Assembly (NCBI GenBank): GCA_014804365.1
Contig: JAAUZX010000004.1
Coordinates: forward strand, 20,926-75,832
DNA length: 54,907 nt
Direction of reading: 5' to 3'
Origin: Lachnospiraceae bacterium
GTDB taxonomy: Bacteria; Bacillota; Clostridia; Lachnospirales; Lachnospiraceae
The notes under the pieces were generated by a model. The model did not search any database and had not been told where the DNA came from. It was given only the letters and a program-made list of their open reading frames with translations. Each line of letters starts with the position of its first letter. The first letter of the stretch is position 1. A program made the position numbers and the translations under genes. Below are positions 8,766 through 16,483 of this stretch, piece by piece.

Positions 8766-9710
8766 ATGTCCTTTTTACGATTGAAACAAAATACTTATCA
8801 AACGACAGCACATTCTCTCCGGACATATCTTGATGCCGATCAAGTTGGTCATTTAATTCTATTAATCTACAGATCGCTAAAGAGGGCATCTTTTATCGCC
8901 TTCCGCAGAGGAAAAATTCTGTGCAGGAAAGGTTCCATGACGCTGGAAGCGGCGTTTGCTCTGCCGTTTTTTCTGTTTGCCGTGATTAATATTCTGTACG
9001 CGGTCAATATCATCGGAACACAAAGCAGAATCAATGCTGCCCTGCATCAGACGGGCAATAAGATGGCGTTTGCGGGATATGTCTATGAACGGACAGTGGG
9101 AAGCGCGATTCCGGAGAGTGTGGCCGGTGTAGCGATGACACATCTCTATGCCAGAGGGCAGATACTGGAATATATCGGCAGAAGCGATCTGGATCATTCC
9201 TGTGTTACGGACGGTGCTGCCGGGGTTTCCCTTGCGGGGTCCACTGTTATGGGGGAAGGCGATATCATTGATCTTCGGGTGTCTTACCGTGTCAAGCCGT
9301 TGATCTCTGTCATGGGGTTTGATGGGTTTGCCATGTCACAGCGGTATTACGGAAAGGCGTGGACGGGCTATGACGTGGCGCAGCATGTCAGCGATCTGAG
9401 TCAGGAAGATCCCATGGTGTATATCACCAAAACGGGGACCGTATATCATATTGATCGAAACTGTACTTATTTAAATCCTTCTATTGAGTCGGTTGCGGCA
9501 ACTGCGGTCGATGATATGCGAAATCAGGCGGGCGGCAAATACTATCCCTGCGAAATATGCGGTGGGAGTAAAGCACAGGGACAGGTTTATATTACGAGGC
9601 AGGGCAGCAGCTATCACAGTCAGATCAATTGTTCGGGATTGAAGCGGACGATCTATACGGTGCCGCTGTCCCAGGTCGGCGGGAGAGGAAGGTGTTCTAA
9701 ATGTGGGTAG
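8766..9710 (+). CDS. TadE-like pseudopilin with C-terminal tandem zinc-ribbon-like modules
   Basis: A 314-residue pseudopilin. Cleavage site KG|SMTLE puts Glu61 at +5 after Gly56, and the helix AAFALPFFLFAVINILYAV follows. The last ~100 residues hold two related units, each beginning VYIT..G..YH and carrying His, Cys and a CxxC pair (YHIDRNCTYL with YPCEICGG; YHSQINCSGL with GRCSKCG). Similar units occur at the ends of some secreted nucleases and resemble Ada-type zinc modules; zinc binding here is inference. The start follows GGGAGGTGAT and the stop overlaps the second peptidase gene. Confidence 0.82.
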   Translation: MSFLRLKQNTYQTTAHSLRTYLDADQVGHLILLIYRSLKRASFIAFRRGKILCRKGSMTLEAAFALPFFLFAVINILYAVNIIGTQSRINAALHQTGNKMAFAGYVYERTVGSAIPESVAGVAMTHLYARGQILEYIGRSDLDHSCVTDGAAGVSLAGSTVMGEGDIIDLRVSYRVKPLISVMGFDGFAMSQRYYGKAWTGYDVAQHVSDLSQEDPMVYITKTGTVYHIDRNCTYLNPSIESVAATAVDDMRNQAGGKYYPCEICGGSKAQGQVYITRQGSSYHSQINCSGLKRTIYTVPLSQVGGRGRCSKCG

Positions 9711-10123
9711 AGATATTGTTGTTTATTCTGCTGGGAATCTGTGCGGTGTGCGACGGTATCCGCAAAGAGATTCCACTGGTGGTTGTGTGGATCGGAATCA
9801 TAACGGCGCTGATTCTGCGCGTGCAAGGTGCGATGGGAGAAGAAGCATGGATGTCAGGGCTGTTGTCGGTCATCCCCGGAGCTGCTTTCTGGCTGCTCAG
9901 TTATATTACTGGTGAGAGGGTGGGGTACGGGGACGGCTGGGTTCTTATTATGATCGGTCTGTTTACGGGACTGCAGAACTGTTTCCTGATCCTGCTGGCG
10001 GGGCTGGCAGTAGAGTCGGTAGCAGCGCTTATTCTGTTGGTAATCGGGAAAGCGACGGGAGATCGGGAGATTCCTTTTGCACCGTTTTTGTTGTTGGGAA
10101 TGGGGGTTGTGATATGTTTCTGA
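9701..10123 (+). CDS. Second A24 prepilin peptidase, short
   Basis: A 140-residue polytopic membrane protein with the two Asp of A24 peptidases: GICAVCDGIRKEIP and the GxGD motif RVGYGDGWVLIMIG. It has no N-terminal methylase domain. This is the second such enzyme in one operon, so one peptidase may serve the pilin and the other the TadE-like pseudopilins. It overlaps the upstream and downstream genes by about 10 bp each. Confidence 0.88.
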   Translation: MWVEILLFILLGICAVCDGIRKEIPLVVVWIGIITALILRVQGAMGEEAWMSGLLSVIPGAAFWLLSYITGERVGYGDGWVLIMIGLFTGLQNCFLILLAGLAVESVAALILLVIGKATGDREIPFAPFLLLGMGVVICF

Positions 10124-10566
10124 GAAAAAAAGCAGGTGGGTATATGACGGTAGAGGCATCCTTTATCATTACGTGGACGATCTTTCTCTTTGTCTTTCTG
10201 GTCTATCTGTCCTTCTATTCTTACGATAAATGCGTACTTTTTCAGGATGCTTATGCGGTCTGCTTCCGGGGGAGCATTCAGAAGCAGGAGGATAAGATTG
10301 TGCCCTATATCAGCGCACATATGAAGGAACAATTCGGAGAGAAATATTTCGGAACGGGAGAAGTGCACGGGAGCGTGGACCGCAAGGGCAATGTTACGGA
10401 TGTGACGGGAGAGTGTCAGGTTAAGGTGCCGATCCGGGCAGCTTTTACCATGTATGATGCGACCGGATGGAAGATTCGGACCCGCGCCAGGGCGCAGATC
10501 ATCAATCCGACGCATATAATACGTAAAAGCAGATGGATCGGGAATATGTTGGAGAATGTGAAATAG
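10114..10566 (+). CDS. TadE/TadF-like pseudopilin
   Basis: A 150-residue minor pilin. The leader is very short: MFLRKKAGG|YMTVEASF, with cleavage after Gly9 and Glu14 at +5. The helix IITWTIFLFVFLVYLSF follows. The outer domain has a VKVPIRAAFTMYD strand typical of TadE proteins. Translation is coupled to the preceding peptidase gene by overlap. Confidence 0.87.
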   Translation: MFLRKKAGGYMTVEASFIITWTIFLFVFLVYLSFYSYDKCVLFQDAYAVCFRGSIQKQEDKIVPYISAHMKEQFGEKYFGTGEVHGSVDRKGNVTDVTGECQVKVPIRAAFTMYDATGWKIRTRARAQIINPTHIIRKSRWIGNMLENVK

Positions 10567-10585
10567 CGTGAAAAGGAGAATCAGT

Positions 10586-12025
10586 ATGTTAGAAGCAAAA
10601 TATTATAAAGATTACCGACATAATTATATGATACTGCAATGCAGCCGGAGGCAGGCGTCCGGGAGCTATCAGCATAAGATACTTATGTCCGGTAAAATCG
10701 GCGAGATTCTAAAGTGTTCCGTACGCCATATAAACGGAATGGTTTATTACTATTATGATATCAGTTCCAAGACAACGCTGGAAGGTCTGTACAAAGGCAG
10801 AAAGATGTCTTGTGAGCAGGTGAAGGACATTCTGTGGCAGCTTCATGGAATATGCGACAGGCTGTCAGGCTATTTTATGGATGAGACAGGGCTGGTTCTG
10901 CAGCCGGAACATATCTACTATGATATTACTGATAAGAAGTACATAGGTTTGTATTATCCGGAGTATGCGGTAACAGCGGAGGAAGCTTATAGACCGCTTA
11001 TGGATTTCCTGCTGGAGCATATTGATCCGGAGGATCAGAAACTTACAGAAGATATGTACCGGATCTATGAAATGTCGGAGGAGGGCTGCTTTTCACTGGA
11101 AGATGCGCTGCAGATTCTGGAGGAGGTAGAGACTTTGCAGGAGCAGACGAGTGAGCCCGAGTTCCAGCCGGTATACGAACCGATGGGGCAATCAGATGAT
11201 GTACCACCGATATTTGATGTGACAGAGAGTGTACAGCCGGTCGCATCCGGTAATGAGACGCCCCGCAGAATCGGGTTGTTTTATCCTGTATTTGCCATTC
11301 TGTCAATGCTTAGTATTGCAGGGGCATCGGCAGTTTGGTATCTGTATGAATTAACGCAGCGGGAGGAGATTATACTCGGCGCTTCCGCGGCGGCCATGGG
11401 GCTTTGTTTTGTGATCTGTCTGTTGCGGATCGTCAAAAGCAGTAAGAATCCGGCAGAGACGAAGAAGAACGGAAGAGAAGTAGAGAACAAAACATACCCG
11501 GATATGGAGTGGGGACCGGAAGAGGGATATTTACAGGAGAAGACCCCGGTATCGTTAGAGCATGTAATCAGCAGAGATATGGATCTGAATCTGGTGGAAT
11601 ACGCGACTGTGGACTCGGCGTCAGGAAGAATGAACCGCAGTAGGGATGTGCCGCTTCAGACCGGGTCAGCAGCGGCTGGACAGCCCGAAGACGGCTACGG
11701 CAATACGGTTTTCTACGATGAGAGTAAGTTTACAGAGTGCAAACTATATGCGATGGATCGAAAAAATAAACAACATATTGAACTAAAAAAATTCCCGTGT
11801 ACAATCGGTAAGATGGCGGGCTGCGTGGATTATGTGCTTGCGGACAACTCTGTCAGCAGGATTCACGCCAGATTTGACAGAGAGGGGGAAAGAGTCCTGC
11901 TGACGGATATGAATTCTACCAACGGGACATATAGGAACGGCCTGCGTATGCAGCCGCAGGAGACTGTGGAGATCGAAGCGGGAGATGAAATACGCTTCGG
12001 GAATCTTAATTATTGTTACCGCTAG
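10586..12025 (+). CDS. DUF6382 and FHA domain membrane protein
   Basis: A 479-residue protein. Residues 1-190 match DUF6382, which looks like a degenerate kinase-like domain; two membrane segments lie at ~230-295 (YPVFAILSMLSIAGASAVWYL and a second); the C-terminal ~90 residues are an FHA phosphothreonine-binding domain with SRIHARF and TNGTYRNG. FHA proteins closing Lachnospiraceae tad operons may link phosphorylation to pilus control; that is inference. ATG at 10586 is chosen because AAGGAG lies 7 bp upstream; a GTG at 10568 has none. Confidence 0.87.
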   Translation: MLEAKYYKDYRHNYMILQCSRRQASGSYQHKILMSGKIGEILKCSVRHINGMVYYYYDISSKTTLEGLYKGRKMSCEQVKDILWQLHGICDRLSGYFMDETGLVLQPEHIYYDITDKKYIGLYYPEYAVTAEEAYRPLMDFLLEHIDPEDQKLTEDMYRIYEMSEEGCFSLEDALQILEEVETLQEQTSEPEFQPVYEPMGQSDDVPPIFDVTESVQPVASGNETPRRIGLFYPVFAILSMLSIAGASAVWYLYELTQREEIILGASAAAMGLCFVICLLRIVKSSKNPAETKKNGREVENKTYPDMEWGPEEGYLQEKTPVSLEHVISRDMDLNLVEYATVDSASGRMNRSRDVPLQTGSAAAGQPEDGYGNTVFYDESKFTECKLYAMDRKNKQHIELKKFPCTIGKMAGCVDYVLADNSVSRIHARFDREGERVLLTDMNSTNGTYRNGLRMQPQETVEIEAGDEIRFGNLNYCYR

Positions 12026-12122
12026 ATGTTCATTGGCAGCAATCGTGATTTGACATGACAAACTGAAAATGATAATCTCATAGAAATAGTTAATTTATGC
12101 GGAAGTACATTTGGAGTGTGCC

Positions 12123-13199
12123 ATGGTCTTGGAGCAAATAGAGCCTTTGTTTTACGCAAAGGGATATAATAAAATTCCGACGAATTCCCCGGAATATGCA
12201 TTTTATTGCCACGAAGAAAATCAGGGATGTACGGTTATATTCGTGATGGATTATCGGGAGAGTGCAGAAATCTCACCGGAGTGGTATGCGCGGATGAAAG
12301 AGCGTGGAGCCGGTTATTTTCATACCAGAGGCGAGACAGAGATTCATATGATGACATTGATTTTATGCAAGGATGCGGAGTGGGCTAAGAAACTGTGCAG
12401 TGAGGATAGTTTCTGCTGGATCATTGATACCAGCGCAGACAAACTGATCATATATGAGAATCAAGTATCGGATTTCTATGGATGGAGGGCGGTTTTAGAG
12501 GACTTTCTGGACAGACCGGCATATCACGAAAATGGACAGGAGGAAGTATCGCAGAGAGAAGGGGGATTTCATCGGGAGAAGTGGAGCCGGGAGCAGATCG
12601 CGAAACTGCCGTGGGTGAATATTTGTCTGGTGGCAGTCAATGTGATCGTATTTCTGATATGTACATTTACCGATGATCTGTTATATAATAAAGGTGCGCT
12701 CGGTGTAAAGGAGATCGCGAAGGACGGTTCGTATTACCGGATAATTACTTCGATGTTTCTGCATTCGAGTACACAGCACCTTTTCAGCAATATGATAATT
12801 TTGTATTATATTGGGGAGATTGTGGAGAAGAAAACTGGGCATATTCTATATGCGGTTATTTATTTTCTCTCAGGAACGGCAGGTGCGGTTTTATCCATGG
12901 GATATGAGCTTCTGATGAGGGACTACTATACCTCCGTGGGGGCCAGCGGTGCGGTCTTTGGTGTAGAAGGCGCTTTACTTATGCTGGTTATTCTGTACCA
13001 AGGTAAGTTAGAGTATATGACGACAGGCAGACTCGCTTTTGCCATTGTATTTTCACTTTATTGTGGCATTACCAGTACGAATGTCAATAACGCGGCACAT
13101 ATAGGCGGTATTCTCATGGGATTTGCCGCGATGGCGGTCATTGCGATGCTGTGCCCACAGATCAGGGCAGGAAAGGACAAGAATATCAATGAAGATTAA
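12123..13199 (+). CDS. Rhomboid family intramembrane serine protease
   Basis: A 358-residue rhomboid protease. The nucleophile is in GASGAVFGVEGA (near residue 272), and the catalytic His is in NNAAHIGGILMGF (near residue 323), both inside membrane helices; the HxxxN motif is HLFSNM. Residues 1-150 are a soluble domain of unknown role, with no membrane segment. A TTG at 12111 is an alternative start; GGAG lies 6 bp before ATG 12123. The 97 bp upstream hold no clear terminator after the tad operon, so some read-through is possible. Confidence 0.9.
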   Translation: MVLEQIEPLFYAKGYNKIPTNSPEYAFYCHEENQGCTVIFVMDYRESAEISPEWYARMKERGAGYFHTRGETEIHMMTLILCKDAEWAKKLCSEDSFCWIIDTSADKLIIYENQVSDFYGWRAVLEDFLDRPAYHENGQEEVSQREGGFHREKWSREQIAKLPWVNICLVAVNVIVFLICTFTDDLLYNKGALGVKEIAKDGSYYRIITSMFLHSSTQHLFSNMIILYYIGEIVEKKTGHILYAVIYFLSGTAGAVLSMGYELLMRDYYTSVGASGAVFGVEGALLMLVILYQGKLEYMTTGRLAFAIVFSLYCGITSTNVNNAAHIGGILMGFAAMAVIAMLCPQIRAGKDKNINED

Positions 13200-14199
13200 T
13201 ATCTATTATGGCGGACGGGGACTGATGGATGATCCCACACTCTTCGTAATCAATAAAATGAAGGAAGTGCTGGAAGAGCTTCGTGTTACGGTGGAGTATT
13301 TCCAGCTCTATGAGTTGAAGAACAGTATCACAACCCTTCCGCAGAGTTTAAAGACTGCTGACGGTGTCATTCTTGCGACGACGGTGGAGTGGTACGGCAT
13401 AGGTGGATATATGCAGCAGTTCCTTGATTCCTGCTGGCTGTACGGGGATAAGGAACGGATCAGTGAGATCTATATGAGTCCGATCGTCATGTCGACCACA
13501 TACGGAGAGCGGGGCGGCATGCTTGATCTGGTAACGGCATGGGAAATTCTGGGAGGACTTCCCTGCGATGGTATCTGTGGATACATTACGGACACATCTA
13601 TTCTGGAAGAGAATGAAGAATATATTCGTATCATAGAGAAAAAAGCGGAAAATCTGTATCGTACGATCAACCAGAAGATGGCATGTCTTCCGGCGAGCAA
13701 TCAGGCAGTAAAACAGAAAGTGGCAATTACAAAAAATATTAACTTTACACCGCAGGAGTCAGAACAGCTTTCCCAGTATGTTGCCGATGATACTTATGTG
13801 CAGAGACAGAAGGCGGATATTCAGGAACTGGCCAGTATGTTCCGGGATATGATGGGAAGCAGTGAGAAAGAGGACACTACGGAATTTTTGAAAGAGATTC
13901 AGGAACATTTCAAACCGCAGCCCGGTTTGGCAGGGGACTTTAAGATCGTGATAGAGGAGAAGAAGACACCGCTCTTTATCGGAATAAGCGGGGGCGATCT
14001 GCGCTGTTTCTACGGTGAGGGCAGCCATGCAGACGTGGAGGTGCAGATGCCCAGAGAGGTTATGAATGGTATTGTGGCCGGCAAGTCTACGTTTCAGGCT
14101 TCATTTATGGCAGGTGATATGAAGATGAAGGGTGACTTCAAGGCGCTTCGCATATTGGATCAGGCACTTATATTCGGCGCCAGACCGACCGGATTATAA
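13189..14199 (+). CDS. Flavodoxin/NADPH-FMN-reductase-like domain fused to SCP2 domain
   Basis: A 336-residue cytoplasmic protein. Residues 1-165 form a flavodoxin-like fold (MKINIYYGGRGLMDDPTLFV; VILATTVEWYGIGGYMQQF; MSTTYGERGG). Residues ~230-336 match a sterol carrier protein 2-like domain (VMNGIVAGKSTFQASFMAGDMKMKGD). The pairing suggests a flavoprotein acting on a hydrophobic ligand; no substrate can be named. The ATG at 13189 lies inside the end of the rhomboid gene (11-bp overlap); a longer frame from 13123 is inside that gene and is not used. Confidence 0.8.
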   Translation: MKINIYYGGRGLMDDPTLFVINKMKEVLEELRVTVEYFQLYELKNSITTLPQSLKTADGVILATTVEWYGIGGYMQQFLDSCWLYGDKERISEIYMSPIVMSTTYGERGGMLDLVTAWEILGGLPCDGICGYITDTSILEENEEYIRIIEKKAENLYRTINQKMACLPASNQAVKQKVAITKNINFTPQESEQLSQYVADDTYVQRQKADIQELASMFRDMMGSSEKEDTTEFLKEIQEHFKPQPGLAGDFKIVIEEKKTPLFIGISGGDLRCFYGEGSHADVEVQMPREVMNGIVAGKSTFQASFMAGDMKMKGDFKALRILDQALIFGARPTGL

Positions 14200-14232
14200 T
14201 AAATGTGAGTGAGATAGGAGAGGAATATAATA

Positions 14233-14646
14233 ATGAAAGACGCTAATTGTATTTTTTGTAAAATTGCAAACGGTGAGATTCCATCCCAGACATTGTATGA
14301 AGATGAAACCTTCCGTGTGATTCTTGATTTGGGACCGGCGACGAAAGGACATGCGCTGATTCTGCCCAAAGAACATTATGCAAATCTGTATGAACTGCCG
14401 GAGACGACTGCCGGAGAGGTCATGAAACTGGCTAAGAAGATGGCATCTATGATGACCGAGCGTTTGGGATGTGAAGGATTCAATCTGGTGCAGAATAACG
14501 GAGATCTGGCAGGACAGACTGTCTTCCATTTTCATATGCACCTGATTCCGAGATATCGGGCGGACAGACAGAAGATCGGATGGAAGCCCCAGGAAGTATC
14601 GCAGGCGGAGCTGGAAGCGGTTAAGGATCAGATATGCCGGGAATAA
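14233..14646 (+). CDS. HIT family nucleotide hydrolase
   Basis: A 137-residue histidine-triad protein that hydrolyses nucleotide phosphoramidates or related adenylates in the cytoplasm. It has the N-terminal CIFCKIANGEIPSQTLYED with the zinc-type Cys pair, and the active-site triad HFHMHLIPRY. Length is normal for Hit/HinT. AGGAGAGGA lies ahead of the ATG. It may be co-transcribed with the genes on both sides. Confidence 0.95.
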   Translation: MKDANCIFCKIANGEIPSQTLYEDETFRVILDLGPATKGHALILPKEHYANLYELPETTAGEVMKLAKKMASMMTERLGCEGFNLVQNNGDLAGQTVFHFHMHLIPRYRADRQKIGWKPQEVSQAELEAVKDQICRE

Positions 14647-14705
14647 ACGGATTACGCTGTAATCAGTATGGCGGCAGTTGAAACAGGAAAGGGCAGAGTA
14701 AGTCA

Positions 14706-15548
14706 ATGCGAATGGTAGATGTGGCGGATGTCACAAGAAATATTAAAGAAATGTGTATTGAAGCGAATCATTTCCTCGCGGAAGATATGGACAGGGCAAT
14801 GAAGCATGCATTACAGGAAGAGAAAGCGCCATTGGGAAGACAGATCCTGTGCCAGCTTCAGGATAACCTGAAAATTGCCGGAGAAGATATGATTCCTATC
14901 TGTCAGGATACCGGTATGGCGGTAATCTTCATGGAGATCGGGCAGGACGTACACTTTACGGGCGGTTCTCTGGAGGAGGCGGTTAATGAGGGTGTCAGAC
15001 AGGGATATGTAGAGGGATATTTGCGGAAATCCGTGGTTGGCGATCCTTTGATCCGTGAGAATACGAAGGATAATACACCGGCCGTTATCCATTACGAGAT
15101 GGTGGTCGGGGATAGTGTTAAGATTACCGTGGCACCGAAGGGGTTCGGGAGCGAGAATATGAGCAGAGTGTTTATGCTTAAGCCTGCGGACGGAATAGAG
15201 GGTGTTAAGAATGCCATTCTGACCGCAGTCAAGGATGCCGGTCCGAATGCGTGCCCGCCGATGGTTGTGGGTGTGGGTATAGGCGGTACTTTTGAGAAAT
15301 GTGCCCTGATGGCGAAGAAGGCGCTCACCAGACCGGTGAACGAACATTCAGAAATTCCCTATGTGAAAGAATTGGAAGAGGAGATGCTTCTGAAGATTAA
15401 CGAGACAGGAATCGGTCCCGGAGGGCTCGGCGGAACGACTACGGCGCTGGCGGTTAATATCAATACTTACCCAACGCATATCGCAGGACTGCCGGTAGCG
15501 GTCAATATCTGTTGTCATGTGAACAGGCATGCGGTAAGGTCGTTATAA
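14706..15548 (+). CDS. Class I fumarate hydratase, alpha subunit
   Basis: A 280-residue subunit of an oxygen-sensitive [4Fe-4S] hydro-lyase, interconverting fumarate and malate (or, in close relatives, tartrate to oxaloacetate). Likely cluster cysteines are in IPICQDTG, in GPNACPPMVVG, and in GGTFEKCALMA. GPGGLGGTTTALAV is a family signature. It is the N-terminal half of the single-chain FumA-type enzyme; the beta subunit follows after 107 bp that contain repeat copy 2. The ribosome binding site is weak. Substrate cannot be settled from sequence. Confidence 0.92.
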   Translation: MRMVDVADVTRNIKEMCIEANHFLAEDMDRAMKHALQEEKAPLGRQILCQLQDNLKIAGEDMIPICQDTGMAVIFMEIGQDVHFTGGSLEEAVNEGVRQGYVEGYLRKSVVGDPLIRENTKDNTPAVIHYEMVVGDSVKITVAPKGFGSENMSRVFMLKPADGIEGVKNAILTAVKDAGPNACPPMVVGVGIGGTFEKCALMAKKALTRPVNEHSEIPYVKELEEEMLLKINETGIGPGGLGGTTTALAVNINTYPTHIAGLPVAVNICCHVNRHAVRSL

Positions 15549-15550
15549 TT

Positions 15551-15631
15551 CTATAGGAAATTGCTCGGATAGCCACGAGTTTGTGAAGCGTAAGCGAACA
15601 AATCTCGCAATTGAGCGAAGCTCAATTTTTT
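15551..15631 (+). repeat. Dispersed structured repeat, copy 2
   Basis: This copy sits between the two fumarase subunit genes. It opens with CTATAGGAAATT, then hairpin 1 (CGAGTTTG ... CAAATCTCG) and hairpin 2 (AATTGAGC-GAA-GCTCAATT) followed by a T-tract. The copy near 30880 shares the opening text and has hairpin 2 as AAACGAGC-GCT-GCTCGTTT, so the stem is kept by paired changes. The hairpin plus T-tract could lower beta-subunit expression by partial termination. Confidence 0.8.
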
Positions 15632-15655
15632 ATATGCATACAGCATGGAGGAAAA

Positions 15656-16195
15656 ATGGAACGACATATACAGGCACCTATTAATAAAGTAGAGGCGGCA
15701 ACGCTGCGGGCGGGAGATTATGTGTACATAAGCGGCACCATCTATACGGCAAGAGATGCGGCGCATAAGAGAATGTATGAGACACTTGCTCAGGGCGGAG
15801 CACTTCCTCTTGAGATGGAGAATAATGTGATTTATTATATGGGGCCGTCTCCGGCAAGAGAAGGAAGACCGATCGGTTCTGCCGGTCCGACCACCGCCAG
15901 CCGCATGGATAAGTATGCGCCGGATCTGCTGGATTTGGGCTTGATCGGTATGATCGGTAAAGGTAAGAGGTCGCAGGCCGTGAAAGAAGCGATCGTCAGA
16001 AACGGAGCGGTTTATTTTGCTGCGGTCGGCGGTGCGGGTGCACTGTTGTCTAAATCGATTACTAAGTCGGAAGTGATCGCGTACGATGATCTCGGAACGG
16101 AGGCAATTCGCAAGCTTGAAGTCAAGGATTTTCCGGTTATTGTAGTGATTGACTCTGAGGGGACGGATCTGTATGAGACGGTGACAGCTGAATAG
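15656..16195 (+). CDS. Class I fumarate hydratase, beta subunit
   Basis: A 179-residue beta subunit that completes the fumarase with the alpha subunit. Family text: VYISGTIYTARDAAHKRM, then MGPSPAREGRPIGSAGPTTASRMD, and GKGKRSQAVKEA. The ATG at 15656 follows GGAGG closely; an upstream in-frame start at 15611 lies in the repeat and is not used. The genes are separated by the repeat but face the same way and must act together. Confidence 0.93.
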   Translation: MERHIQAPINKVEAATLRAGDYVYISGTIYTARDAAHKRMYETLAQGGALPLEMENNVIYYMGPSPAREGRPIGSAGPTTASRMDKYAPDLLDLGLIGMIGKGKRSQAVKEAIVRNGAVYFAAVGGAGALLSKSITKSEVIAYDDLGTEAIRKLEVKDFPVIVVIDSEGTDLYETVTAE

Positions 16196-16233
16196 GATAG
16201 TGTGTAGTGTACTGAAAAAATCACGCAAAAGCG

Positions 16234-16262
16234 TTGACAAACGAGAACAGCTTAGGTATAAT
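16234..16262 (+). promoter_or_regulatory. Consensus sigma-A promoter of the tRNA gene
   Basis: TTGACA at 16234-16239 and TATAAT at 16257-16262, spaced by 17 bp. Both hexamers are perfect. The tRNA gene begins 59 bp downstream, which fits a strong stable-RNA promoter. Confidence 0.9.
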
Positions 16263-16321
16263 AACATGTGCGTTGTGGTTGAGCGCAGAACTTCATATTG
16301 GTAGAGGATAGTTCAGACTGT

Positions 16322-16409
16322 GGAGAAATACTCAAGAGGCTGAAGAGGCGCCCCTGCTAAGGGTGTAGGTCGCTTGCGCGGCGCGAGGGTTCAAATCCCT
16401 CTTTCTCCG
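16322..16409 (+). tRNA. tRNA-Ser(GCU)
   Basis: A class II tRNA. The acceptor GGAGAAA (16322-16328) pairs with TTTCTCC (16402-16408), with discriminator G73 as expected for serine. The D stem is CTC/GAG, the anticodon stem CGCCC/GGGTG with loop CTGCTAA (anticodon GCT), then a long variable arm, and the T arm GAGGG-TTCAAAT-CCCTC. CCA is not encoded. It decodes AGC/AGU. Confidence 0.96.
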
Positions 16410-16428
16410 TTATATCTACCGATGAATT

Positions 16429-16470
16429 AAGACTCAGGAATGTTGAATTAGCATTTTCTGAGTCTTTTTA
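16429..16470 (+). terminator. Intrinsic terminator of the tRNA transcript
   Basis: AAGACTCAG(G)AA and TTTTCTGAGTCTT form a long stem around a short loop, followed by TTTTTA. It lies between the tRNA and the convergent cyclase gene. Confidence 0.75.
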
Positions 16471-16483
16471 TGTTGAAATATAT

